Positions 1 to 5,547 of a stretch of 6,245 nt of DNA are shown here, in pieces; position 1 is the stretch's first letter, and each line of letters begins with the position of its first letter. Origin of the DNA: Akkermansia sp. (lineage in GTDB: Bacteria > Verrucomicrobiota > Verrucomicrobiia > Verrucomicrobiales > Akkermansiaceae); contig JAFNWZ010000278.1 in NCBI GenBank assembly GCA_017379255.1, positions 1 through 6,245 of the forward strand. Direction: 5' to 3'. Position numbers and translations under genes: made by a program. The notes under the pieces were generated by a model. That model ran no database searches. It worked only from the letters and a program-made list of their open reading frames with translations, and had not been told where the DNA came from.

Positions 1-1
1 G

Positions 2-112
2 GTGGATTGGTTCCCCGTACTCGGTCGCCCGGAATCTCTGCTGCCCCTGCCGGTGTATGTTATTGTGGTGCCGGTGAATTTCCTGATGGTGCGCTTCTTT
101 TTGAAACGCTGA
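2..112 (+). CDS. C-terminal end of a membrane protein (partial, 5' end outside window)
   Basis: An open frame enters from the left edge and stops at TGA 110-112, giving the last 36 residues of a protein. The segment is strongly hydrophobic, with a run of Leu, Pro, Val and Ile, then a short Asn-Phe-Leu stretch. It ends in the basic tail Phe-Phe-Leu-Lys-Arg. This looks like a final transmembrane helix with a positively charged cytoplasmic end. The ending resembles the close of small polytopic proteins such as the GtrA family, but too little is visible to assign one. Frame 1 is also open here up to a TGA at 115-117 but reads as mixed, non-hydrophobic sequence, so frame 2 is preferred. The stop lies 51 nt before efp, and a promoter sits between them, so co-transcription with efp is not needed. 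Confidence 0.55.
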   Translation: MDWFPVLGRPESLLPLPVYVIVVPVNFLMVRFFLKR

Positions 113-125
113 TGTGAGAAAAAGC

Positions 126-154
126 TTGACTATAAGGGGACTCTCTGCTACTCT
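126..154 (+). promoter_or_regulatory. sigma-70-type promoter of efp
   Basis: TTGACT at 126-131 (5 of 6 to the -35 consensus) is followed after exactly 17 nt by TACTCT at 149-154 (a TAnnnT -10). Transcription would start near 160-162, almost at the ATG at 164, leaving essentially no 5' leader. An SD-like AAGGGG at 134-139 is 24 nt from the ATG and would lie upstream of this start site, so it cannot serve efp. The match is by eye only. Confidence 0.55.
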
Positions 155-163
155 GCGCGCGTT

Positions 164-733
164 ATGGCAAAAGTTCCCGTTATTCAGCTCCGCAAAGGTC
201 ACGCCGTGAACTACAACGGCGATATCTGCGTTGTGCGTGAGAGCCAGCTCAAGACGCCCCCCCGCATGGCCTCCTATGTGCAGATGACCATCCGCAGCAT
301 CGCTTCCGGCAAGGACTACAATCTGCGCCTTACCTCCAACGACTTCCTTGAGGGCGTGATGCTCAGCCGCGAGGAGATGGAATTCTCCTATGTGGACGGC
401 ATGGGCTACCACTTCCTCAACACCGAGACCTACGAGGACGTGTGCGTGGGCGAGGATATCGTGGAACCCGTTAAGGATTACCTCATTGAAGGCGGTGTGT
501 ATGTGCTGCTCTTCACCGATGAAATCGTGTGCTCCATCGAGCTGCCCGCCGCTATCACCATGGAAGTGGCCGAGGCTCCTGAGGGCGTGAAGGGTAACTC
601 CGCCAACAACGTGTACAAGAGCGCCACCATGACCACGGGCCTCGTGGTGCAGGTGCCCCTGTTCATCACCGCCGGTCAGCGTATCTCCGTGAAGACCGAA
701 GACGGCACCTACCTGGGCCGCGTGAACAACTAA
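164..733 (+). CDS. efp: Translation elongation factor P, Arg34-type (189 aa)
   Basis: EF-P binds between the ribosomal P and E sites and relieves stalling at consecutive prolines. The length (189 aa) is normal for the family. Three domains can be placed: an N-terminal KOW-like domain (about 1-63), a central OB domain (about 65-124) and a C-terminal OB domain (about 127-187). The C-terminal signature K-x-A-x4-G-x2-[LIV]-x-V-P-x2-[LIV]-x2-G is fully met, from Lys152 to Gly171. The loop that reaches the P-site tRNA reads Thr-Pro-Pro-Arg-Met-Ala-Ser-Tyr (31-38). Arg34 therefore occupies the place of E. coli EF-P Lys34, the beta-lysylated residue. Several segments (Asn-Tyr-Asn-Gly at 16-19, Phe-Ser-Tyr-Val-Asp-Gly at 74-79) recall the E. 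coli paralogue YeiP/EfpL, so an EfpL-like identity is possible. No modification enzyme gene (epmA, earP) adjoins it. The ATG at 164 matches the family N-terminus; no SD precedes it. A strong terminator follows, so the gene appears monocistronic. Confidence 0.93.
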   Translation: MAKVPVIQLRKGHAVNYNGDICVVRESQLKTPPRMASYVQMTIRSIASGKDYNLRLTSNDFLEGVMLSREEMEFSYVDGMGYHFLNTETYEDVCVGEDIVEPVKDYLIEGGVYVLLFTDEIVCSIELPAAITMEVAEAPEGVKGNSANNVYKSATMTTGLVVQVPLFITAGQRISVKTEDGTYLGRVNN

Positions 734-759
734 TCCTGTATACAAAATCTGCTTTTCTG

Positions 760-790
760 CCGCCGTGGAGCTTCTCCACGGCGGTTTTTT
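760..790 (+). terminator. Rho-independent terminator of efp
   Basis: A perfect 11-bp GC-rich stem (760-770 CCGCCGTGGAG with 774-784 CTCCACGGCGG, 3-nt loop) is followed by six T residues (785-790). It starts 26 nt after the efp stop codon, which is a textbook intrinsic terminator layout. Confidence 0.93.
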
Positions 791-791
791 G

Positions 792-820
792 TTGCGCTGC
801 CAGGGGGGCTATGCTAGAAT
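792..820 (+). promoter_or_regulatory. sigma-70-type promoter of kdsD
   Basis: TTGCGC at 792-797 and TAGAAT at 815-820 (5 of 6 to the -10 consensus) are separated by 17 nt. The promoter begins 2 nt after the efp terminator T-tract. Transcription would start near 826-828, about 25 nt before the ATG at 852. This excludes the upstream in-frame starts at 765 and 819, the latter of which lies inside the -10 element. Confidence 0.6.
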
Positions 821-851
821 GGCATCACTAAAACAGTTTTTAACTACTATC

Positions 852-1820
852 ATGATCAGTCATATCATTCGCGGTAAAAAGGTATTCGAGGACGAAATTG
901 ATGCGCTCAAGGTCATTTGCGATGAGCTCGACAATTCCTTCGATGAAGCAGTGGAAGCCATGCGCAAGGCCATCAACTCCGGCCACAAGATTATCATTGT
1001 GGGCGTGGGTAAGAGCGGCCTCATCGGCGATAAGATTGCCGCCACTCTCACCTCCACCGGTGCTCCCTCCGTGGTGCTTGATACCATGAACGCCCTGCAT
1101 GGCGACCTCGGCATCGTGCAGGACGGCGATGCCTGCATCGCCATGTCCTACTCCGGTGAAACGGCAGAGCTGCTCACCCTCATGCCTTTCCTGAAGCGCT
1201 TTGATATCTCCATCATCGGCATGACCGGCAAACCCGGTTCTACGCTGGCCCAGCTTTCCGATGTTGTGCTCAACACCCATGTGGAGCGCGAGGCCGACCC
1301 GCTGAACCTGGCCCCCACTTCCTCCTCCACCGCCATGCTTGTGATGGGCGATGCCCTCGCCATGGCCCTGCTGGAAGCCCAGAATTTCACCAAGGAAGAC
1401 TTTGCCCGCAGCCACCCCGGCGGTTCCCTGGGCCGCGCCCTGCTTACCCGCATCGGCGATATCATGCGTACCGAATTCGCCAAGCTGCCGGAATCCTCCA
1501 GCATCATGGACTGCATCATCGCCATGTCTACTGCCCGCGTGGGCGCCTGCATCCTGGTGCATGAGGACGGTTCGCTGGCCGGCGTGTTCACCCACGGCGA
1601 CTTTGCCCGCGCTTACCAGAAAGACCCCGCCTGCGGCACCAAGCCCGTGCGCGACATCATGACCCAGAACCCGGTTTACGTGGAGGCCGACAAGCTCGCC
1701 ATCGTGGCTGTGAAGACCCTGCGCGACCGCCGCATTGACGACCTCGTGGTGCTCGATGCCGATAACAAACCGGTGGGCCTCATCGATACACAGGACCTCG
1801 TACGCCTCAAACTCATCTGA
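852..1820 (+). CDS. kdsD: Arabinose-5-phosphate isomerase, KdsD/KpsF/GutQ family (322 aa)
   Basis: KdsD interconverts D-ribulose 5-phosphate and D-arabinose 5-phosphate, the first committed step toward Kdo of LPS, in the cytoplasm. A SIS sugar-isomerase domain (about 35-185) contains Gly-Val-Gly-Lys-Ser-Gly (51-56), Ala-Leu-His-Gly-Asp-Leu-Gly (81-87), Ser-Tyr-Ser-Gly-Glu (99-103), Arg-Glu-Ala-Asp-Pro-Leu (146-151), Ala-Pro-Thr-Ser-Ser-Ser (154-159) and Ser-His-Pro-Gly-Gly (187-191). Lys54, Glu147 and His188 fall at the positions of E. coli KdsD catalytic Lys59, Glu152 and His193. Two CBS domains follow (about 204-258 and 266-320). The length fits the family (E. coli KdsD 328 aa). The frame is open to a GTG at 765, but that codon is in the efp terminator stem and an ATG at 819 is in the promoter -10. 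The ATG at 852 is therefore chosen. No SD is seen. No other Kdo gene lies nearby; KpsF or GutQ paralogues share this architecture, so the exact symbol is less sure than the activity. Confidence 0.9.
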   Translation: MISHIIRGKKVFEDEIDALKVICDELDNSFDEAVEAMRKAINSGHKIIIVGVGKSGLIGDKIAATLTSTGAPSVVLDTMNALHGDLGIVQDGDACIAMSYSGETAELLTLMPFLKRFDISIIGMTGKPGSTLAQLSDVVLNTHVEREADPLNLAPTSSSTAMLVMGDALAMALLEAQNFTKEDFARSHPGGSLGRALLTRIGDIMRTEFAKLPESSSIMDCIIAMSTARVGACILVHEDGSLAGVFTHGDFARAYQKDPACGTKPVRDIMTQNPVYVEADKLAIVAVKTLRDRRIDDLVVLDADNKPVGLIDTQDLVRLKLI

Positions 1821-1878
1821 TTTAAGGCACTGAATGCAGAAATTTTAGCCTTAAACACACTTTAGGCTTGATTTCTTT
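1821..1878 (+). terminator. kdsD 3' hairpins: probable terminator with an alternative pairing
   Basis: Immediately after the kdsD stop, TTTAAGGC (1821-1828) is a perfect complement of GCCTTAAA (1848-1855). The same GCCTTAAA can instead pair with TTTAGGC (1861-1867) through one bulged T and a CACAC loop. That second hairpin is followed by the T-rich TTGATTTCTTT (1868-1878) and could be the kdsD terminator. It is AT-rich and weaker than the other two terminators here. The two pairings exclude each other, as in an attenuator, but no regulatory role is shown. Confidence 0.4.
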
Positions 1879-1927
1879 GCAGAAAAGGTGCATCATTTGC
1901 CACCGCATTTGCGAAAGCAAGAGATCT

Positions 1928-1933
1928 TACACT
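1928..1933 (+). promoter_or_regulatory. candidate -10 element for rpsF
   Basis: TACACT (TAnnnT form) ends 9 nt before the rpsF ATG, the same spacing as TACTCT before efp. No convincing -35 lies 16-18 nt upstream; TTGCGA at 1909-1914 is only 13 nt away. An alternative pair farther upstream is TTGATT 1868-1873 with CATCAT 1891-1896 (17 nt apart), which would give a leader of about 40 nt. Neither is strong. Confidence 0.3.
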
Positions 1934-1942
1934 AAAAAAGCT

Positions 1943-2221
1943 ATGAGAAAGTACGAAGCACTGATCGTTCTGAACATGAAGGGTTCTGCCACCCTCGATG
2001 AGCTGACTGCCGCCATGACGGAGAAGCTTGAGGCCGCAGGCGCCAAGGTGACCGGCACCACGAATGTGGGTCGTCGTGAATTCGCTTATGAGTCTAACCA
2101 CCTGACACACGGTCAGTACATGCTGTTCCAGTTCGACGCTGAGCCCAGCGTGATTCGCACCGCCCGCGAGGCTCTCGCCATCGACGAGCGCGTACACTAC
2201 CAGTACTACCGCGCCAAGTAA
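1943..2221 (+). CDS. rpsF: 30S ribosomal protein S6 (92 aa)
   Basis: S6 is a small-subunit protein that binds 16S rRNA together with S18. The protein opens Met-Arg-Lys-Tyr-Glu-Ala-Leu-Ile-Val-Leu, the typical first beta-strand of S6. Further family features are the central Gly-Arg-Arg-Glu-Phe-Ala-Tyr segment and a strand ending Gln-Tyr-Met-Leu-Phe-Gln-Phe, then a helix and a terminal strand. At 92 aa it is at the short end of the family and lacks the acidic C-terminal tail of E. coli S6. The frame extends upstream to an ATG at 1868, but the extra 25 residues are not S6-like and lie across the probable promoter, so 1943 is used. No SD is visible. The usual partners ssb, rpsR and rplI do not follow; a strong terminator and a convergent operon do. 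Confidence 0.93.
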   Translation: MRKYEALIVLNMKGSATLDELTAAMTEKLEAAGAKVTGTTNVGRREFAYESNHLTHGQYMLFQFDAEPSVIRTAREALAIDERVHYQYYRAK

Positions 2222-2228
2222 GGCTTGC

Positions 2229-2246
2229 CGCGTTGACTGAAACGCG
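2229..2246 (+). other. small inverted repeat downstream of rpsF
   Basis: CGCGTT (2229-2234) and AACGCG (2241-2246) form a perfect 6-bp stem around a 6-nt loop, 7 nt after the rpsF stop and upstream of the main terminator. It has no T-tract on either strand. It might protect the mRNA 3' end or assist termination; that is a guess. Confidence 0.35.
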
Positions 2247-2261
2247 ATGCTCCTTTTCAAG

Positions 2262-2291
2262 AACCTGCTGCATATTGCAGCAGGTTTTTTT
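2262..2291 (+). terminator. Rho-independent terminator of rpsF
   Basis: AACCTGCTGCA (2262-2272) pairs perfectly with TGCAGCAGGTT (2276-2286) around a 3-nt loop, and the T-run covers 2285-2291. On the minus strand the same hairpin is followed only by TTCTTG, so it may stop read-through from recO less efficiently. The region to the recO end (2292-2344) shows only a weak 5-bp repeat (GCCTG 2324-2328 with CAGGC 2340-2344) without a T-tract. Confidence 0.93.
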
Positions 2292-2344
2292 GTGTCCCGG
2301 CCGTTCAGAATGAATGAGCGGATGCCTGATATGCCATTGCAGGC

Positions 2345-2875
2345 TCAGGGCAGCTGTTCCAGCAATTCAGCACGGCCTGCGGGCATGTGCTGGAAGTGCC
2401 GCTGCAGGGCGTGGTGCGGGGATTCTGCCGGGCTGTAGAGGCCGTGCAACTCGGCCAGGCGCTTTTCAAAATGCAGCAGGATGGCGCGGCGCGGTGCGGA
2501 ACTGGCCACATAATCCAGCGCGCCGGAAATGAGGGTGTGCCATGCGGCTTCCGGAGCTCCGGCTTCTACGGTGGATACCAGCAGGCGGGCCATGTAACTG
2601 GCCAGGCGCAGGTGCAGCAGGCTGCTGCGCAGCGCCAGGCGCGGGGAGAGCAGGGTTACGGCAGAAAGCGTGTGCAAATCACCCTGGGAAGCCGGGCGGA
2701 AGAGTAATTCGCACTCGTGGAACAAATCCACCTGGCCGCTGAGTTCGCTGCCGGGTTTGCGGGCCAGGCGGGCAGCGGTTCGCACGAGGCCGTGCTCCTG
2801 CGTGCACCAGGTGATGATGAGGCCGTGTTCACCGAGTGGCTGCTGGCGCAGTATGGTTCCCGTGTCTTTTTCCAT
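2345..2875 (-). CDS. recO: Short RecO-like DNA repair protein (176 aa)
   Basis: RecO binds single-stranded DNA and, with RecR, helps load RecA in the RecF pathway. The N-terminal OB-fold segment (about 5-75) shows the family pattern Thr-Ile-Leu-Arg-Gln-Gln-Pro-Leu-Gly-Glu (7-16), a Cys-Thr-Gln-Glu-His-Gly-Leu-Val strand (24-31) and Leu-Ala-Arg-Lys-Pro-Gly-Ser (37-43). The helical part follows, with Ala-Ser-Tyr-Met-Ala (92-96) and His-Phe-Glu-Lys-Arg-Leu (135-140). Most RecO proteins run 230-250 aa; this one ends soon after the Gly-Leu-Tyr-Ser-Pro segment (145-149), exactly where the Cys motif or final helices would begin. No frameshifted continuation was recognised downstream. It is the last gene of the minus-strand operon, starting 3 nt after the TPR gene's stop, so translation is probably coupled. 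No SD is seen. Confidence 0.72.
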   Translation of the reverse strand: MEKDTGTILRQQPLGEHGLIITWCTQEHGLVRTAARLARKPGSELSGQVDLFHECELLFRPASQGDLHTLSAVTLLSPRLALRSSLLHLRLASYMARLLVSTVEAGAPEAAWHTLISGALDYVASSAPRRAILLHFEKRLAELHGLYSPAESPHHALQRHFQHMPAGRAELLEQLP

Positions 2876-2878
2876 GCT

Positions 2879-3649
2879 TCAATTGGCGGGGGCAGGGCGT
2901 TTGCCTGCATTGAGCCCGGAGAGTTCGAGCGCGCGCCGGTAAGGTTCCGTGGCGTGGTTGCCGGCAAAAATCTGCGAGGCCACTCGCTGGCAATAGTCGG
3001 CTGTACTGATATCGTTTTGAGCCAGGGCAAACGCGGCGCGGCTGTAGTAGTACAACGGGGTGTCAGACATAGGGGTGAGGTGCTGCACCAGTGCGCGTGC
3101 GCTCGCTTCCTTCCCTTGCATCAGGTGGCAGAGCAGAGCCCGGAAATCCAGGACGTTGAGCACCTCCTGCTGGGTTTCGTACGGCAGCATTTCCTTGAGT
3201 TCTGCCAGCAGGCGCAGGCTTTCTGTGTAGCGGCCGCAGGCCATGTGCATATTGGCCAGGTTCATGAGGGCTACCTGGTTATCCGGCTCCTGCTGCAACA
3301 CGCGCTCCAGTTCCACGGCGGCTTCGTCAAAATACTTCTGCTCCATGAGGCAGCTGGCGCGCAGATTCCACACCCCCGGGTTGCCGCGCTGAATGACCTC
3401 GCATTCCACCAGGAGAGCAATGCAGTCTACCCAGCGGCCATCCCGGTAGGCCTGCTTGGCCTGGTTGAAGGTGTTGATATAGCGGGAACGCGTTTCGCGC
3501 GGGAGGTTGCTGAATTCCATGAGCCAGCGGGGAATCTGGCGTACTTCCCCTTCATCCGTCGTCATCAGGTTTGCATTCTCCTGCGCCACGCCGGGCATGG
3601 CTGTGGCGGTGAGCAGCAGCAACAGGAAAAATGACAGCTGTGGCTTCAT
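2879..3649 (-). CDS. Exported TPR-repeat protein, function unknown (256 aa)
   Basis: The N-terminus has a short basic start (Met-Lys-Pro-Gln), a hydrophobic core with five consecutive Leu (9-13) and a likely signal peptidase site near Gly-Val-Ala-Gln (20-23). Export to the periplasm is expected; no lipobox Cys is present. After a polar linker, tetratricopeptide-like helical repeats fill about 57-230. The clearest are 91-124 (with Cys-Leu-Met-Glu-Gln-Lys-Tyr-Phe-Asp-Glu-Ala, then Pro122) and 125-158 (Ala-Cys-Gly-Arg-Tyr-Thr-Glu-Ser). Two less regular repeats follow. TPR arrays mediate protein-protein contacts, so a scaffold or envelope-assembly role is possible but not shown. Its ATG overlaps the dxs stop (ATGA, 4 nt), so translation is coupled to dxs. 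recO begins 3 nt after its stop. No specific family is recognised. Confidence 0.85.
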   Translation of the reverse strand: MKPQLSFFLLLLLTATAMPGVAQENANLMTTDEGEVRQIPRWLMEFSNLPRETRSRYINTFNQAKQAYRDGRWVDCIALLVECEVIQRGNPGVWNLRASCLMEQKYFDEAAVELERVLQQEPDNQVALMNLANMHMACGRYTESLRLLAELKEMLPYETQQEVLNVLDFRALLCHLMQGKEASARALVQHLTPMSDTPLYYYSRAAFALAQNDISTADYCQRVASQIFAGNHATEPYRRALELSGLNAGKRPAPAN

Positions 3650-5547
3650 TGAACTTTTCTGAGTCGGTTGAGAATCTTTTCAGCCATGGCCTGTGGGGTA
3701 AGCCCGTATTTCTGGCGCAGAATCGCCTCTGTGCCATGCTCGATGAACTGGTTGGGCCAGCCCAGACGCAACACGGGCGTGGTGCACCCGCATTCGTTGA
3801 GCTGCTCCATGACGGCTGAACCGAAACCGCCGGCAATCACGTGGTCCTCCATCGTGACGATGAGACGCACCGCCGAGGCCTGGCGGACGATGCAGTCTGT
3901 ATCCAGCGGGCAAACAAAGCGGGCATTGACATGTGCACAGGAAATGCCCTGCGCGGCCAGTAGCCCGCGTACCTGTGCGGCGTATCCGTTCATGTTGCCC
4001 AGCGCCAGCAGGCACACATCGCTGCCGGTGGACAGCACCTCAGCCTGGCCAACAGGCAGGGGGGTGAGCTCGGTGGGCATGCTGACTCCCTCGCCGGCAC
4101 CCCGAGGGTAGCGGATGAGGCTCGGACGGTTGTTAATCGTGTTCATGGTGGCGAGCATGTGGCCAAGCTCGGCCTCATCCCTGGGCTGCATCATCACAAG
4201 GCCGGGGATGCAGCGCATCATGGCAATGTCAAATAATCCGTGGTGTGTGGGGCCGTCATCGGGCGAGAGCCCGGCCCGGTCCATGCAGAAACGCACGGGC
4301 AGCTCCTGCAAGGCCGCATCATGCTGAATCATATCCACACAGCGCTGCATGAATGTTGAATACACGGCCAGATACGGCTTGAGCCCCTGAGTAGCCTGCC
4401 CGCAGGCAAAGAGCGCGGCGTGTTCCTCTGCGATGCCCACGTCGTAGTATCGCTTCGGGAAGCTGGCGCGGAAGATGTCCAGGCGGGTGCCTGTGGGCAT
4501 GGCTGCGGTAATAGCTGTGATGGCCGGGTCATCTGCCGCCAGTGTGGTGAGGTGTTTACCGAATGCCTCAGAGTAGGAGATGACACCGCCTTTGCTGGTG
4601 CTGCCGTCCTCCACGTTATACTGGCCGATGCCGTGGAACTTGGTGGGGTTGCTGGCAGCCGGGGCATAGCCTCGGCCTTTTTCAGTAATGACGTGGATGA
4701 TGACCGGGCCTTCATTCCGCGCCGCGATGCGGAGTGTTTTTTCCAGGCGTGCGGTATCGTGGCCATCCACCGGGCCGTAGTAGCTCAATCCCAGCTCCTG
4801 GAAGAAGCTCAGAGGGGTGATGATGCCGTGCGCTGCCCGCACCAGTTTGGAAACTTGTTTCCGGGCGGCTTCGCCTGCCACTTTTTCAATAATCGCCCGT
4901 GTGTTGCGGCGCAGCCAGGCGTAGGTGTCCGTTTGCTGCAGAGAGGCAAAATAAGCGGAGAGCGCGCCTACGTTGCGGTCAATGCTCCATTCGTTATCAT
5001 TGAGAATGAGAATGAACTTGCGCGTGGTTGTGGCAATGTTGTTCAGGCCTTCCAGCGTGGTGCCGCAGGTAAACGCGCCGTCCCCCACCACGGAGATAAC
5101 GTGGTAGTCCTCCCTCGCGAGGTCGCGGGCAGCCGCCATGCCCAGCCCCGCCGAAAGGGCTGTGCCGGCGTGGCCTGCGCCGTAGGCGTCGTGGTCAGAT
5201 TCGCTGCGTTTGCAGAATCCGGAAATGCCACCGTGCTGGCGAATGGTGTGAACCTGCTCCGCGCGCCCGGTCAGGAGTTTGTGGATGTAGCACTGGTGGG
5301 ATACATCAAAGAGAATTTTGTCTTGCGGGGTGCTGAATACGCGGTGCAGGGCAATGCTCAGCTCCACCAGACCCAGGTTGGGCGCCAGATGCCCGCCGGT
5401 TTCCGCCAGGGTGTGGATGAGGGTGCTGCGAATCTCCGCTGCAAGCTCGGCGAGTTTATCTGCAGGGAGCGCTTTGACATCCTGTGGGGATTTGATGGAT
5501 GCCAGCAGGGGGGGCAGCTCAGATGAGGGCGAATTCGGCATGGTCAT
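3646..5547 (-). CDS. dxs: 1-deoxy-D-xylulose-5-phosphate synthase (633 aa)
   Basis: DXS condenses pyruvate and glyceraldehyde 3-phosphate to 1-deoxy-D-xylulose 5-phosphate with thiamine diphosphate (TPP) and Mg2+. It is the entry step of the cytoplasmic MEP isoprenoid pathway and also feeds thiamine and pyridoxal synthesis. The length is typical. Visible motifs are Gly-Gly-His (51-53), Asp-Val-Ser-His-Gln (81-85), the TPP/Mg motif Gly-Asp-Gly-Ala-Phe (155-159) with Asn185, Tyr-Gly-Pro-Val-Asp-Gly-His (257-263), Phe-His-Gly (304-306), catalytic Glu374 in Ile-Ala-Glu-Glu-His, Arg402, Arg424, Asp431 and His435 in Asp-Gly-Pro-Thr-His, and Arg-Tyr-Pro-Arg-Gly (479-483). The C-terminal transketolase domain (about 500-625) is complete. 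Two loops differ from E. coli: Asp-Val-Ser-His-Gln-Cys-Tyr, and Gly-His-Ala-Gly-Thr-Ala where E. coli has Gly-His-Ser-Ser-Thr-Ser. The start at 5547 lies inside xseB (29-nt overlap); a second ATG at 5541 is equally possible. The stop overlaps the next ATG. Confidence 0.96.
   Translation of the reverse strand: MTMPNSPSSELPPLLASIKSPQDVKALPADKLAELAAEIRSTLIHTLAETGGHLAPNLGLVELSIALHRVFSTPQDKILFDVSHQCYIHKLLTGRAEQVHTIRQHGGISGFCKRSESDHDAYGAGHAGTALSAGLGMAAARDLAREDYHVISVVGDGAFTCGTTLEGLNNIATTTRKFILILNDNEWSIDRNVGALSAYFASLQQTDTYAWLRRNTRAIIEKVAGEAARKQVSKLVRAAHGIITPLSFFQELGLSYYGPVDGHDTARLEKTLRIAARNEGPVIIHVITEKGRGYAPAASNPTKFHGIGQYNVEDGSTSKGGVISYSEAFGKHLTTLAADDPAITAITAAMPTGTRLDIFRASFPKRYYDVGIAEEHAALFACGQATQGLKPYLAVYSTFMQRCVDMIQHDAALQELPVRFCMDRAGLSPDDGPTHHGLFDIAMMRCIPGLVMMQPRDEAELGHMLATMNTINNRPSLIRYPRGAGEGVSMPTELTPLPVGQAEVLSTGSDVCLLALGNMNGYAAQVRGLLAAQGISCAHVNARFVCPLDTDCIVRQASAVRLIVTMEDHVIAGGFGSAVMEQLNECGCTTPVLRLGWPNQFIEHGTEAILRQKYGLTPQAMAEKILNRLRKVQ

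Noticed and set aside
134..141. AAGGGGAC as a ribosome binding site for efp
   Set aside because: It is over 20 nt from the ATG, too far for an SD, and lies upstream of the predicted transcription start.
765..851. N-terminal extension of kdsD from GTG 765 or ATG 819
   Set aside because: The GTG is inside the efp terminator stem and ATG 819 overlaps the kdsD -10 element. The extra residues are not isomerase-like.
840..1595. 251-aa open frame antisense to kdsD, rich in Gly, His and Ala
   Set aside because: It is a mirror of kdsD codon bias with low-complexity composition, no recognisable domain and no promoter.
1868..1942. 25-residue extension of S6 containing a Cys-x-x-Cys-x-x-x-Cys pattern that looks like a zinc knuckle
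   Set aside because: S6 proteins begin at the Met-Arg-Lys-Tyr-Glu start at 1943, and the extension crosses the candidate promoter and hairpins. Three Cys in a short chance translation are weak evidence.
2717..3634. 305-aa open frame antisense to the TPR gene and recO
   Set aside because: It spans two well-supported minus-strand genes and their junction. Its composition is that of a complementary-strand shadow.
4420..5526. 368-aa open frame antisense to dxs
   Set aside because: It lies wholly inside a clear dxs gene, is rich in Ala, Gly, Val and Arg with scattered Cys, and resembles no family.
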